A stretch of DNA of 64,000 nucleotides from Lycorma delicatula (Eukaryota; Arthropoda; Insecta; Hemiptera; Fulgoridae): the NCBI RefSeq assembly GCF_047948215.1, contig NC_134460.1, forward strand, positions 123,703,324 to 123,767,323. The letters run 5' to 3'. The position numbers were made by a program, and so were the translations under genes. Each line of letters opens with the position of its first letter. The stretch's first letter is position 1. Below the pieces are notes generated by a model, which was given only the letters and a program-made list of their open reading frames with translations, was not told the origin of the DNA and did no database searches. Shown here piece by piece: positions 46,584 to 58,245 of this stretch.

Positions 46584-46960
46584 CAAAGACAAACAATTTG
46601 TATTAAAAAATAAAACTAATTTTGTTTTCAAGAAAATTATTTTTTTTAATTTACTTTCTAGAAAATTAACTTTAAAAAAAAATTTCTATTTATTCAGAGA
46701 TTAAAAAGAAAATTATGGAGCGCACTCTCACATACAACCACTTCATAATTTGAACGCACCCCACGCTTTCATTTTAGTCACGTACAAATAGAAAATTTTT
46801 TTAAAAGCAAGTTTCTTGAAAACAAAATTATTTTTATTTTTTAGTACGAATTGTTTGCTTGTGTTTTTTTTAAAGAAAAGCATGTTTTTTAAAATTTTTA
46901 AATACTTTTTTCTACATTTTAATCATAATTAAATGAAATTGTTATCAAACTTTACATTAG
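45736..46960. other. No gene recognised; TA arrays
   Basis: AT-rich. (TA)n arrays at about 46541-46570 and 46963-47006. The open frame 46131-46340 is low-complexity. Confidence 0.45.
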
Positions 46961-46962
46961 TT

Positions 46963-47006
<44 letters not shown>
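46963..47006. repeat. (TA)n microsatellite
   Basis: About 21 TA units without interruption. Confidence 0.95.
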
Positions 47007-47009
<3 letters not shown>

Positions 47010-47076
47010 CATATATACTATTATACACAGAGGAAGAGGTTTTGGTTTGTTCGGGATTGGTGAGATATGCTACCAA

Positions 47077-47259
47077 CTCTTGGAAGGCTGCCGGCCTCCT
47101 TGGTGCGAGTGGTAGCGTCTCAGCCTTTCATCCGGAGGTCCCGGGTTCGAATCCTGGTCAGAATTTTCACGCACGCTACAAGTCATTCATCTCATCCTCT
47201 GAAGCAATACATAACGGTGGTCCCAGAAATTAAACAAAAAAAAAATCTCGTGGGAGGCT
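47077..47259 (+). repeat. tRNA-derived SINE, family 1, with target-site duplication
   Basis: SINE body 47090-47246: 'gccggcctccttggtgcgag', 'tggtagcgtctcagcctttc' (box A), 'cccgggttcgaatcctggtc' (box B), 'aattttcacgcacgctacaa', and the tail 'atcctctgaagcaatacata' with poly-A. The flanks 'ctcttggaaggct' (47077-47089) and 'ctcgtgggaggct' (47247-47259) agree at 11 of 13 positions. It has lost the 'ggcatggc' block. Two overlapping open frames of 63-64 codons are accidental. Confidence 0.9.
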
Positions 47260-47269
47260 AGACGTAATA

Positions 47270-47400
47270 TCCATATATAAAGTTCGTCTATCTGTTACCG
47301 CATCACGCGAAAACCAACCGACCGATTGCTTGCAAATTTGCAGGATACATTTGTGCTACCCCTGAGAAGGTTTCAAGCCGTTGACAGAGGCCCTTTCCCC
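47270..47400 (+). repeat. Dispersed repeat D4, copy 2 (partner 37935-38060)
   Basis: 'accgcatcacgcgaaaacca', 'accgaccgattgcttgcaaa' and 'tttgcaggatacatttgtgc' correspond to copy 1. Confidence 0.65.
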
Positions 47401-47595
47401 TGAAGATTAAGAGATTAAAGATATTCATTATTTCTTTACCCCCAAGAAGGTGAAATTGTGAATTAATGTTTTTTATTAAGGAAAGAATAGATTAATCCTT
47501 TTATTCATTATTTTATTTCTGCCACCATTGCAAAGAAATATTCTTAAGTTATGAATTTTTCATCGTCAAAAAGGTGTGTACTTCAATTAGCATAA

Positions 47596-47924
47596 TTATT
47601 ATTTCCCAAACCCACCGGGTTGGTTTAGTGGTGAACGCGTCTTTCAAATCAGCTGATTTGGTATTAGAGAGTTCCAGCGTTCAAGTCCTAGTAAAGGCAG
47701 TTTAAATGCGTTTATAAGCATTTGAATACTAGATCATGGATACTGGTGTTTTTTGGTGGTTGGGTTTCAATTAACCACACATCTCAGAAATGATCGACCT
47801 GAGACTATAATAGACTACACTTCATTTACACTCATACATATCATCCTCATTCATTCTCTGAAGTAATACCTGAACGGTAATTCCCAGAGGGTAAACAGGA
47901 AAAACAAAAACTTATTATTACCCA
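47596..47924 (+). repeat. tRNA-derived SINE, family 2, complete
   Basis: Body 47611-47911. Head: 'cccaccgggttggtttagtg' (box A region), a palindromic 'caaatcagctgatttg' (47645-47660) where the anticodon arm would be, and box B 'cgttcaagtcctagt'. The body has 'gtggttgggtttcaattaac', 'cacacatctcagaaatgatc' and 'actacacttcatttacactc', and the tail has 'attctctgaagtaatacctg' and 'gtaaacaggaaaaa'. The flanks 'ttattatttccca' (47596-47608) and 'ttattattaccca' (47912-47924) differ at one of 13 bases and are the probable target-site duplication. Confidence 0.9.
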
Positions 47925-47949
47925 ATCTTTTGCAATGTAGTTTATTTTT

Positions 47950-48262
47950 TAGGTTTCTATAAAGCCTGAATACTATAACTGTTATTTATCAGTATTATTT
48001 TCACAACCCTGAGGCTAAAACACAGTGCAGGGGTCAACGAGGTGGAGCTCTCTCTGGATAGACGAGAATGGTGACTGAAGCGAGTTCTACGAGTGTCCAG
48101 GGCGTCAGCCCCCCTGGCAACACGGAATTGGTGAACGAAGCGAGCTCTGTGGCCCTAGCGTAGGCCCCGGGCCTCGGGAGGCCCAGAGGATCCAGTGAGT
48201 TGGTTGCGGGGTTTGCCTGGGCTGACCTGGGTTCTGAGGGTCCACTACTAGCTAGACAAGCC
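47950..48262 (+). repeat. 'tataaagcctgaa' repeat with GC-rich module, copy 2
   Basis: 47950-48010 matches 38945-39005. 48010-48262 matches the GC-rich module at 20572-20840, with two units 'gagaatggtgactgaagcga' and 'ggtgaacgaagcgagctctg' and the ending 'ctgggctgacctgggttctg'. It lacks the left arm of the 23-bp hairpin. It shows the head and the GC-rich module as one continuous element of about 310 bases. Confidence 0.7.
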
Positions 48263-48885
48263 GGCTATAAAATTTCTTCGAATAGTGTTCATCTTAACGC
48301 TAATTTTTTTTTTTTAATTGTATTTCTATCTAAACAAAACTTAAAGTAAGGTTTTACTCGTTGTTGTAAGGTTTTAGTTGCTTTAATTCTTTGGCAAACA
48401 AAAAAAAAAATTAATGCAATTCTATTCTATATTATAACCTGGAGAATTAGTTTTCATTAATATAATTATACCAATTAAACGATATAATTAAATAAAATGA
48501 ATAGCGTATATAAATTTTCGAAGGTAAATTTTAACTATTTATGTTAAAATCCGCTTCAACAATCACCTTATTTATACTCAATCGAAAGTCAAAATCAATT
48601 GGATCATGAGCTACAACGTACACATTAAGAAAGAAAAATATAATATTTTTTATAATTACGTATTATTATTAGGAATTATGATCAGAATAATAAGACGAAC
48701 AACAATATAGTTCGTATTTGGTTAAAATTTAAAAAAAAAAACAAAAAACAGATTATTTTGTAATATTTCTACTACTTACATTTTTCTAATATTACTACAT
48801 CTACAACATCATAATTTATTAATTTAATGTTTCATAAAAACATTTTTAAATTTGTTGTTGTTTTTAAATTATTATTATTATTATT

Positions 48886-48964
48886 AAGTTATATTTTTTT
48901 AATTAAATATATATATAATTTATTTATATATATATAAATTTATTTAATTAAAAAAATATAACTT
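48886..48964. repeat. 79-bp AT palindrome with perfect 23-bp outer arms
   Basis: The arm 48886-48908 (starts 'aagttatatttttttaat') is the exact reverse complement of 48942-48964. The interior is TA-rich and nearly self-complementary, so most of the 79 bases can fold into one hairpin. Confidence 0.95.
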
Positions 48965-49094
48965 CATATTTATACTGGTAACTACAAAGAAAACTTAATA
49001 GTTTCATAATTCTGTACCATGGAACGGAAAACAGATTTATCTTATAAAAATTGGAAACTGAAGAGCAAGACAAGTAAAAGTACAGAAAACAAAG

Positions 49095-49127
49095 ATTCTA
49101 GTACAACTATTGTAGTTGTACTAGAAT
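49095..49127. repeat. Perfect 15-bp hairpin, 3-nt loop
   Basis: 'attctagtacaacta' (49095-49109), loop 'ttg', 'tagttgtactagaat' (49113-49127). No adjacent T-run or gene. Confidence 0.97.
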
Positions 49128-50619
49128 AATAAGTCAAGGTAGTGAAATCTGTATTATGTACCGTAAATTGTATTATTTCAAACGTCTTATGTTAGCAAAT
49201 AATTACTTTTATATAACAATGTGATTTGGTAGATAGAAATAACAGTCGTTTCGTTCACATATAAAACTATATTTACCACCCTATAGCTTTTTCATTTCCT
49301 TGATCCTTCCTTTCTCAGTTTGGGTTCGGTAGGTGTAATACAGACTACCCGGTAGGTGCACACTGAGAATGTAGAGACTGTATCATTCGTGCGATCAGGC
49401 AGGGAATGGTTAACGGTGGAACAGTCTCCTGTAAACTATTTTCTTGTCCAGCTGTTAATCGTTAAAGACGTATAAGGTAAAACCAGAGTTCCTAATCCCT
49501 TTAAAAAGCTAATAAAATAGTATGTAATAGATTTTCAGAGGTTTGAAAAATCCTAGATATATTTAAAATCCTCCATTATCCTGGTCGGATGGTGGATCAA
49601 GACGGCTATCTTTTTCTGTCTGTTGTTCACAATTCTACCGTAAATTTGTTTACTTTCACATCCCTAATCCAAACTACAATTTATCTAGCCACTTTTTTTT
49701 TTATTATTCTTGCTACTGACCATTTTTCACTTACCTCCCGATTCAACATTTCCAAGATTGTAATTTTTTCCCTAATTCTCTTCTGAAATCCAAACCGTTT
49801 TAGTCTTACAAGAGATTATTCTGTATAACAGACACTGTATTTGTGAGATCAGTTACATCTGCATTTCTTACATGATCATACCTTGCTTTAACAATTTGCA
49901 TCTAAGAATTTTTTTTAATATCTTGCAATTTTCTTTGTTCCTATATGTTTTTTAACTAAAAACAATTACGTTATTAAGTCAAATTCGGTAAAAAATGCAT
50001 CTGGTTCAACTCTTCCTCACATCTTCTTAATCCACTTCTCTCCTTTAAATTATTATAAAAATTTCTTGAACACCGTTCTCTTTTATTTATTATTATTTTA
50101 GACTATGTTCTAATAGATTTTCCTCATAACTCATTCTCTTTGAAGTTAGAAAAAAAAAATATACCGTATCATATCTCTTTATATATTTTAATTTAAAAAA
50201 TGAAGAAATGAATGAAAAAAGTATTTCGTACAGAAAAGAAAATATTAGTTTACTTTAAAGAGATACCAGTATTCAATAGGATAAAACTTGACCACATGTT
50301 AAAAATATCTGCGTTTTTCTTTTCATAGAAAAATGTATTATTCATAAACTGAGGGGAAAATATGTTTTTGCTTTGAGGAATGTTTTAGGAAAATTATTTC
50401 TTTATATATATATATATCCTACCTCCTGCAGTGTAACTACTGTGATAAATTTTTATTAAATAATTATTTTATTTTATAATTAAAAAATATTAAACTCTAA
50501 TTTATTTAAAAAGTTCTATTCAAATAAATTAGCAAAACACTGAATTCGTTAGCATTTATATTATATACATATTAATATAATAGAGTAGCTCACAAACAAA
50601 TGGAAAATATTTCAGAGCG

Positions 50620-51130
50620 ATTCTACAGATGAAAATTAATAAAAGGTTTATGTAAACTTGTATCCAGAAACTCTTCGTTTTACAAGTTATAGCTTGTGAA
50701 AAATTTCACTGTTTTCTGCTTCAAGAGTAAAATTAAGTATTACTGAAATTCTTGGAATTAAAATTATAGGGTAAATTTAATGAATTCATATGGCTTTTGA
50801 CCGGAAAAAATTGAATATAAATTAAATTTTTAAAACCTATAAACACATTCCTAAAATTCTTGATTTGCGAGTTACAGCTAGTGAAAGATTTTGCTAGTAA
50901 AACATTTCAGATAGTTCGATAAAATCAGGTTGTACTGAAATTTTTAGAAACACAATTAGTGATTTCTTATGGTAATTGATTTGAAAAATTGAAAAAGTTG
51001 GTTCCAGAACGTATCTGCCGTAGTTTTTGAGAAATATGACGTGAAATCCAATAAATTGGTGTAAAAACTCCTGCTTTTTATGTTTGACGTACAATAACTT
51101 TGTTAAATGGGTGATAAACATATTTTAAAC
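50620..51130. repeat. Dispersed repeat D2, copy 2 (partner 25755-26150)
   Basis: Longer than copy 1 and with an internal partial duplication ('agttatagcttgtgaaaaat' and 'agttacagctagtgaaagat'). Non-coding. Confidence 0.5.
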
Positions 51131-51331
51131 AAAATATGTAGAAAATTTAATTCTGAACAAAATCCTGTAAGATAAGTTGAATAAAATAAAGAAAAGTTAG
51201 AAAAATTCATATTTTATTTAGAAACAGTATTTTTTTTGTTATCTTAAAATTTAAATAGATTCCTTTATTTCAATACCTCGTTTTTTAATTTATCATAAAT
51301 ATTGTATCTAAATATATTGTTCAAATTAATG

Positions 51332-52375
51332 CGGGCTGAGGTCGCATCGTGGCTTATGCTGATGATGGATTCTTCCTGGTCGAAGGAAGGTTGAGCTCCG
51401 AGCCACTCAGTCTTGCAGGATACTTGAGCTGTGTTATCAACATAAAATGATGTTCAACCCATCGGAGAAGACCACAATGATGCTCCTCAAAGGCAGTTTG
51501 GCAGTGAGTCAGCGAGTCCGTTTCGAGACAGGCTAAAGTATGTTTAGGTTCAAAAGTATCTCGGGGTGTTTTTTGATGAGAAATTACAATTTAAGAAGCA
51601 CCTTCAATACGTCGCGAGGAAGGCGTGTAATGCCTTCTTTGGTACTCGACGTGTGATCAATTCTGATAGGGGGTCTTAATTTCAAGGCTATGAGTATCCT
51701 ATATGAGGTCGTGTGCGAGGCTATTATGCTATATGTGGCGCCTGTTTGGGCGGAGAGTCTAAAATTTAAAAGTTATCGGGATATTTTATCGAGGGCTCAA
51801 CTCCTTATATTGTTAACGGTAACGAATGGTTACTGTACAATTTCACGGAAGGCGATCTTGGTGATTTTAGGCGTGAAACCGATAGATTTGATTCCTTCAG
51901 AGAACCAAAAGCGTTATGTTGCAAAAAAGTCCGGTGAGCTGACTTCAGAGAAAGTTCAAGAAATTGAATAACATGGCGATGCCGTGTAGCAAGCCAGATG
52001 TGATGAGGCAGATGAGCGTTATATGCATGATCTCTTCCCAAATGTTGTTAGTTTGCGGGACGCCTCTTGGGTACACCCTAATAAATACGTAATGCAATCT
52101 CTTTCTGGACATGGCGCTTTTCTAGGGGACAGACTGCTGAAATTCGGCCTAGTAGACTCCGGAATGTGTCCGCAATGTGGACAATTAGATGACGCTTACC
52201 ATATGTTATATCAATGTGTGAAATGCAAGCTGATGCGCTGCTGATATTATCGGGTCGGCGCTAGATCCACGCGCTAATTGGGGGAACCGGGCCGAATCGG
52301 TTTTTGTGGAGAATTTCATAACTTATCTTGCAAAGGAAAGAATTGCTGAGGGGATTTAGGGTTCTGCTTTTTTTT
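51332..52375 (+). pseudogene. R1-type LINE, from polymerase motif C to the C-terminus
   Basis: The sequence becomes GC-richer at 51332 and opens at the catalytic motif of the reverse transcriptase: 'RIVAYADDGFFLVEG', with YADD at 51355-51366. Then come 'KTTMMLLKGSL', 'YLGVFFDEKLQFKKHLQYVA' (another frame, about 51555-51615), 'AIMLYVAPVWAESLKFKSYR' (51690-51971), 'HDLFPNVVSLRDASWVHPNK', 'SLSGHGAFLGDRLLKFGLVD' and 'CPQCGQLDDAYHMLYQC', the C-terminal CCHC-like motif (52023-52244). At least three frameshifts and several stops break it. The start close to YADD suggests 5' truncation during insertion. No clear poly-A or target duplication was found. Confidence 0.88.
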
Positions 52376-52790
52376 ATGAGTTGCTAAGATATTTTAAAAG
52401 GTTTTTATATACGACTTATATATTTTTATTTCATTTTCTTCTAAAAGTCTTATATTAAATGACGTATTGGTTTTACTTATGTAAATGTATTCACATTGGT
52501 TCCACTTAATATCATAAACTGGTGTCAAATATTTTAATAATAATAACAGCTTTATTGTCATCCACTTTATGGAGAAATAGTGACAGAAATGTTGTCAAAA
52601 ACTTAAGTTTCGCTAAAACTATTGAATTTAATATACAAATGTAACAAAAATTTATAAAATTTATTCGAATAAAAATCATATCTAACTTTATTACGGGTTA
52701 AAAATGTTCATAAACTGTTTCATTCCATTTATCACTTCACAAAGTCTTTCACATAAGTTTAGACAATACCACTTCAACCAAAAGCCTGTT
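52376..52790. other. No gene recognised
   Basis: AT-rich flank between two LINE fragments. Confidence 0.4.
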
Positions 52791-52794
52791 TTAT

Positions 52795-53010
52795 TACTCT
52801 CTTGCGCATCATTCTATCTCTAGAGACCAAGCACCACCACTCGTCCTCATCATTTTCACCATTTCATCCCGTCATCTAGTCACCGGTCTTCCCATCCTCC
52901 GTTTCATATCTCTTGAGATGCATTCTATCAACAACTTAGCCTATCTGTCATCATCTAAACTTTCAAGACTACCCGCCCGTTTCCATTTATTTACATGAGC
53001 TTCTTTTTAC
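52795..53010 (-). pseudogene. RTE-like LINE reverse-transcriptase protein, C-terminal relic
   Basis: On the minus strand the reading gives 'LLIECISRDMKRRMGRPVTR', then 'RDEMVKMMRTSG' and 'LEIE' with frameshifts. This follows the 'W.p...rr.GRP..RW.DdI....G..W...A.DR..W' pattern near the end of RTE and related LINE proteins. Only about 70 codons are readable. Confidence 0.55.
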
Positions 53011-54289
53011 TGACTTCGCACTCTTTATATCTACGTTTCCCTTATATCAGTTTTTCTAATCCCTAAGTACTAAACGCTAAATTTTGATAACTAAAGAACT
53101 GTAATTTATTTTCTTTGCGGTTGTCCACATCTGCGACTCGTACAATATTCCTGAATAATACACACTGTTAAAACGTTAGCCTTCAATGTTAAATTCATCA
53201 GATCTTTAAATATTTTCTTAAATTTTTTTCCTTATTATTTTCTAAATTTCTTCTACCCTATGCTAATCCTTCCTTGTAACTTTCAATTTCAAACGATTTT
53301 TGAAAGTAAACTATTATATCTAAATTTTAATTACTTTTTTATTATTTACATAAAATGGTCCCTTGTTTTTATAATTTTTTTTTTACATATTTCCTATCAA
53401 TAAAATTGAAAAATTCTACGTTTTTATAATATTTTATTTATTTTTACATATTAAAAATAACACTAAATTTAAATTTATTTCATTATGGTTGTTTATATAT
53501 GTATATTATTATTATATATATATTTGTGCTCTATAAAATATTTTGTGAAACATTTCTGCTTTTTATGACCATAGATGGTGCACCTTTATATTACAAATCA
53601 AAAAGTAAGATTACACTAAAAAAACACGGTTAAAATAAAGTTACTTTACAATTAAAACACATAGAAACATTTTTATAAACAGTTTTTAATGCAATTCTGT
53701 TTTCTCATTTATTTTGATGATTGATTTAGTTCTTTAATCGTACGTAATGTTGTTATTGTTTGGTTGATTACCTGTAATTTAACATCAATATTAACTTTGT
53801 TTCATTATTATTTTCCAGTTAACTGGTAATATTTATTTTGGCGACAAACATTTTTAATTTTTATAACATAAATTGTTCGTTTTGTAAAAAGTATTTGGAA
53901 AATATTTAAACACTATTTATATGTCTAACCTCTAATACTACGCATTCTTTTAATGCAATAAAATTTTTTTTGTTCTTTTTTTTCATGTATATAATATACA
54001 TTATGAATGAAATCAGTGAACATATGGTTAACGTCTCAGGTTTGTATACTATTTATTGTTAAAATAAAAATAATTTTCATTAAATAACTTAATCTATAAA
54101 GAATACTAAATAATGTACCTTATAATTAATTAATTACTTTTATAAAACCCAACAATTTTATTTAATAAAATATTACAAGCACATGTTTATATGTTACAGC
54201 TGAATATTTTTACGCACTTAAAGAAACGGTTTTTCACTGAAAGTGTCATTTTAAATTAATAATAAGATTTTCTTTTTTTTTTTAAATTG
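53011..54289. other. No gene recognised
   Basis: AT-rich; no coding or repeat signal I can name. Confidence 0.4.
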
Positions 54290-55270
54290 TCAATAACTTT
54301 ATTTCAATACAAAGTACGAAATGTTTACAATTAAATGTGGAACACACATTTATATATCATAAACTACCGGCTCAAGTTCTGCTAAAAATGATAATCCTGT
54401 GAAGTAAGTTCTGTATAACTTTTTCATATAATTGTGGTAATATTCATCGAATAATAATAATAGTTTGACATTCTATTTAAGCGGTTTAGCTATTTATGGA
54501 TTAAAGGCGTAGAAATTGCTCTCCACAAAACCCCAAAACAAAAAGTAAAGAACTGTTAGATTGAAGGATCTTCTGATGTCCCCAATTCGTAAGAACACCC
54601 TTTCTGGGAATTTCTAACGTACTAATGCAATCATTTGACGGCTCGTGTTGCTCGAAGCGCTATCTTGCTGGAAATAAGAGCAACCACGTCCAGTTCTTCC
54701 AATTTAAGATACATGAAGTCAGTTAGCTTAGTGCAAAGGTAACTGCAACCGCAGCAACTTCATCTTTTCGATAAAATACGGCCCGATCATACTTCCGGCT
54801 CAAAAGTAGCACTAATAAATCATATCTGTGTATAGAAACAATCGGTAAGAATAATTCTAGGGCTTTCGAGGCCCCACACACGGTAGTTTTGTTTATTCTT
54901 ATCTACCTTCTTTTCCGTTACCCGATCGACGAAAACCAAGTCGTTGAGCAAAATTTCATGGTTGTAATTGTTGCATCAAACGCCCTTAGTAAGTACGTAC
55001 TCCAGAATCTTTATACAAAATGTGATGTATTTAGCCATATCTTTGAAATGGCTAATTGTTGTGAAATGATTTGAATTAATTAACTTGGGTTTTTACCGAC
55101 ACTTTTAGGTACGACCGGTAATGTTTTCTGAAAACCTGGGATTATAATGAGAGATTTGGGTTTTCATATCAGTAACTCTGTCAGTTTTCTCAAATCTAGA
55201 AATTATTTTTTCAATAAGATGTGCTTCATTACGACTAAAATCATCAAGAACTCTCCGTGAAATGTTCATA
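54290..55270 (-). pseudogene. Tc1/mariner transposase relic
   Basis: The minus strand starts at 55269 with 'MNISRRVLDDFSRNEAHLI', an N-terminal DNA-binding segment. Further on, 'VFVDRVTEKKVDKNKQNYRV' with 'WGLESPRIILT' corresponds to the strand that includes the first catalytic region. In another frame come 'FQQDSASSNTSRQ' (about 54673-54635), which keeps the second catalytic Asp, and 'LFWGFVE' (about 54540-54520), the block with the third region. The rest decays in 54500-54290. Numerous stops and frameshifts make it inactive. It belongs to the same broad superfamily as 39210-39836 but not the same family. Terminal repeats were not identified. The plus open frame at 54889-55074 is a shadow. 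Confidence 0.75.
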
Positions 55271-55904
55271 ACTTTTTTACTAAATTTTCACAATTTCTTT
55301 GTACTGTTGGAGAGTATATCAATGCATTTACAATTTGTATTGTTTTTGATAGCTGTTAATAAATAATATCTATGTGTGATTTTTAAACATAACGTCTCAA
55401 ATTCAAAATGACACCTTTTAATGAATAACCCGTTATGGAAAACTTAATTTTTCGATGTTGCCTGAACATTAGCTGTGAAAAAGGATATGTTCCCCAAACT
55501 GAACAGTATCGAAGGGTATTTTATTCCCTTATTCATCGCAGAGCCTGGATATAAGTTCCTTGCTGCTGAATCTTTCTAATTATCTGACGGTTATTTATTT
55601 TTCGTGACCGTTATTTATTTATTTTTAGTTTAAGGTGGAAGGAGTTTGGGATTCCGGTTCTTTGTAGATAGGGTTTCCAAGTATTTTACTTGAGTTATTC
55701 ATTGGAATATTAATAGAATGTTTCGGTCCTTCTCTCTACGCAATCCCCCGACAATCCGTCCACTTTCCGTACTAGCGCCTTTCCGTCTTGTAGGAATGTA
55801 ACGGATTTGGCCCTAGTTTTTGGGGAGACCAATGCACTCCCTTCGCGTAGGAAATTGCATGTGGTATCTGTAGAACCCATTACATGCTATTCTTAAAGTA
55901 TGTA
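55271..55904. other. Unclassified; GC-richer patch at 55560-55870
   Basis: The patch contains 'gcaatcccccgacaatccgt' and 'gtactagcgcctttccgtct' and differs in base composition from its flanks. On the minus strand a readable piece 'SVTFLQDGKALVRKVDG' has no family I can assign. Probably another decayed element. Confidence 0.35.
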
Positions 55905-56010
55905 AAAAAAAAACTGATCTGGACACCACATGACTTCCTTGTACACCTATTAAATTACATATATACATTTTTGCTGCACTTCATTTAAACTTATACTGGT
56001 TAAACTTTAT
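55905..56010 (-). repeat. Extension fragment of the hairpin-ended repeat
   Basis: 'tctggacaccacatgacttc', 'cttgtacacctattaaatta' and 'tttttgctgcacttcattta' match the extension next to copies 1 and 3. Confidence 0.65.
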
Positions 56011-56737
56011 TTAACCGGTATACAGGAAGTTAACTAAATATAATTGTTTAATTATCATTAACTTTCATTTATACGACACACCAGAGATCTGACTCTTATT
56101 AATCAGCAACTCACGAAGATAAGACTAGTGCTGATCTAGAATAGTGTATATATTATGTACGAAGAGTTGTAAGAAGAATATTATTCACAAGCGAAAAAGT
56201 TACGTATTTTCACGAGTGCGTAATATGTATTACAAATCGAGTTATGTACTATACTTTTTCTACGACCAGAATCACAAAAAAACCATAACAAAAAAAAATG
56301 TCATTTGAAATATACATTTTAATTAAATAGAAATATAAATTTGAAGGTTAGAATAAGTATTTTGAAATTAATAATTTATAAATCATTCTTACTATAAATG
56401 AAGATAATTTTTCTAGTAAGTAAAAACATTTATTCAAAAAAAAAAAATATTATTTGAATTCAAATATTAACGGTAATTAATAAAGTAATTTTCAACAATC
56501 ATTTTAAATTGAATACAATTGAAAAGTGTACAGTTAATACTAGCATAACATTGTATTTTATTGTTCTGTCAAATAATTAAATAAAATGATTTTTTAAATA
56601 AATATACAATTTTTAGAAGATTTTTCTAAGAAAATCCAAAAGTAATACGATTCTAAATTATAATTTTCAATTAATAATAAATAATCAGATTTAATATACA
56701 TGGTTATTACCAACAAAAAGACTCAATTATTCTAAAT

Positions 56738-56823
56738 GTCGATTGAAATCAAAAAGGGAGGTGGGTGCACAACGGAGGTGCATAACCAGATGTTACAACA
56801 GTCCTAAATACAAAATTTCAAAT
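56738..56823 (-). repeat. Hairpin-ended repeat, core fragment
   Basis: 'cgattgaaatcaaaaaggga', a duplicated 'ggaggtg..tgcacaac' and 'agatgttacaacagtcctaa' match the middle of the core. Confidence 0.75.
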
Positions 56824-57029
56824 TTTTCCCTTGAGAATGTGTATAAGGTAATACATGACAGGCTTTGGAAATAAAATGATTCTAATATACTAAGATAATG
56901 TTAAATGTTTAAAAAAAAATTGTTTTACGTAAGAAAATTATTTCTAATTCTGAAAGAAAATAATTATATGACCTTTTTCTATAAAAGTTAAATCAGTAAA
57001 AATCACCTAATATCAATATTACTGTAGCG

Positions 57030-57320
57030 CTATCAAGGGGAAGGCACGGGCTTCGGGACACCGATTTGAACCATATTGCGTGCGTGAATAGTTGTCTTCA
57101 CTTGTTTACGTGTCTTCATCACAAAATACTAACACGCAGTATTCAATTACACTCAAGAAAAAGAAAACTGGCCCTAAAAATTTCGTTAGCAATTTATATT
57201 ATTAGTTTATATATTAATTTTGTTTCACGTCAATAAGTAATTATGTGGTGTAACTGAGAACATGTTGGAACCGTAACCATGCACACATCGGTACGAATCT
57301 GACTTTTCATATACATATAT
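57030..57320. repeat. T-arm-like fragments of the hairpin-ended repeat
   Basis: 'caaggggaaggcacgggctt' with 'gacaccgatttgaacc' (57036-57075) and 'catcggtacgaatctgactt' (57283-57303) resemble the 3' end of the core. They are short and decayed. Confidence 0.4.
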
Positions 57321-57564
57321 TTTTTAACGTTTTTTTTGTTTTTTTTTAAATTTAAATGTATTTATTTATAAATAATTAATAATTTATGATTGTAAAATTT
57401 TTGAATTAAAATGAAAAGTACATAAAATTTTACTTCACTAATAACTTCTGACTTTTTTTAGATTTTAGTGTTATTATTGAATTATTTATTATTAAATTTG
57501 TTTTTACAATCAGAGGTTAATAATTATTAATAAATCAATATACGAGTATTTAAATTAAAACAAA

Positions 57565-57567
<3 letters not shown>

Positions 57568-57609
<42 letters not shown>
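57568..57609. repeat. (TA)n microsatellite
   Basis: About 20 TA units, located in the spacer beside copy 4 of the hairpin-ended repeat. Confidence 0.95.
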
Positions 57610-57614
<5 letters not shown>

Positions 57615-57619
57615 AACGT

Positions 57620-58050
57620 ATATGAAGTCGAATTCGAACCGATGTGCTTCCTGTAAGATCCAAATATTTCATTAATTGAATTTTATTTGGTAATAACTCT
57701 GTATATCGTTGAAAATCTCTCAACTAAGGCTTATTACTGCAGTTAAGAAAAAGTAAAAAATCCTAATGTTTTGGATTTTGGGCATTTTTGGGCATTTTTG
57801 GTCATTTTTGGCCCATTCGATTGCAATCAAAAGGGGAGGTGCACAACTAGATGTTACAACACCACTAAATACAAAATTTAAACATTCTACGGCTAATTGT
57901 TTTTGAGTTAAGCGAGATACATACGTATGTACATAGTTACGTCACGCCAAAACTAGTCAAAATGGATTCAGGGATGGTCAAAATGTATATTTTCGTTGAA
58001 ATCTGAACTCTGAAATTTTTCGCTATTACAATACTTCCGTCACTTCATAC
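57620..58050 (-). repeat. Hairpin-ended repeat, copy 4
   Basis: Complete but with a decayed hairpin ('tacttccgtcacttcatac' near 58033). At the other end the T-arm-like 'cgaattcgaaccgatgtgc' is present. It carries a small internal triplication of 'ggcatttttg' (57779-57815). The flank at 57410-57560 carries the extension spacer. Confidence 0.85.
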
Positions 58051-58103
58051 AAATAGCTATATTTTGATCCAGTTAAATTTATCTTCTAAAATGTTTTATT
58101 GAT

Positions 58104-58245
58104 AAATATTGCTGTTTTTTTCCTGTTTAACCTCCGAAATCACCGTTAGGTATTGCTTCAGAGGATGAGATGAACGATTTTGTAGCGTATGTGAAAATGC
58201 CACGTCTGACCGGGATTCGAACCTGGTTAGTAGCAAATATTGCTG
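58104..58245 (-). repeat. tRNA-derived SINE, family 1, 5'-truncated, with target-site duplication
   Basis: The poly-A tail side is at 58115-58121 and the truncated head at about 58234. On the minus strand: 'ccaggttcgaatcccggtca' (box B), 'gacgtggcattttcacatac', 'atctcatcctctgaagcaat' and 'acctaacggtgatttcggag'. The exact 11-bp duplication 'aaatattgctg' lies at 58104-58114 and 58235-58245. Box A is absent. Confidence 0.9.

Larger units (their letters stand above)
48263..51330. other. No gene recognised; palindromes and repeat D2
   Basis: AT-rich. Contains the palindromes at 48886-48964 and 49095-49127 and repeat D2 at 50620-51130. A C/G-richer patch at 49310-49440 has no assignment. The open frame at 49589-49786 is Phe/Thr/Ile-rich without motifs. 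Confidence 0.45.
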
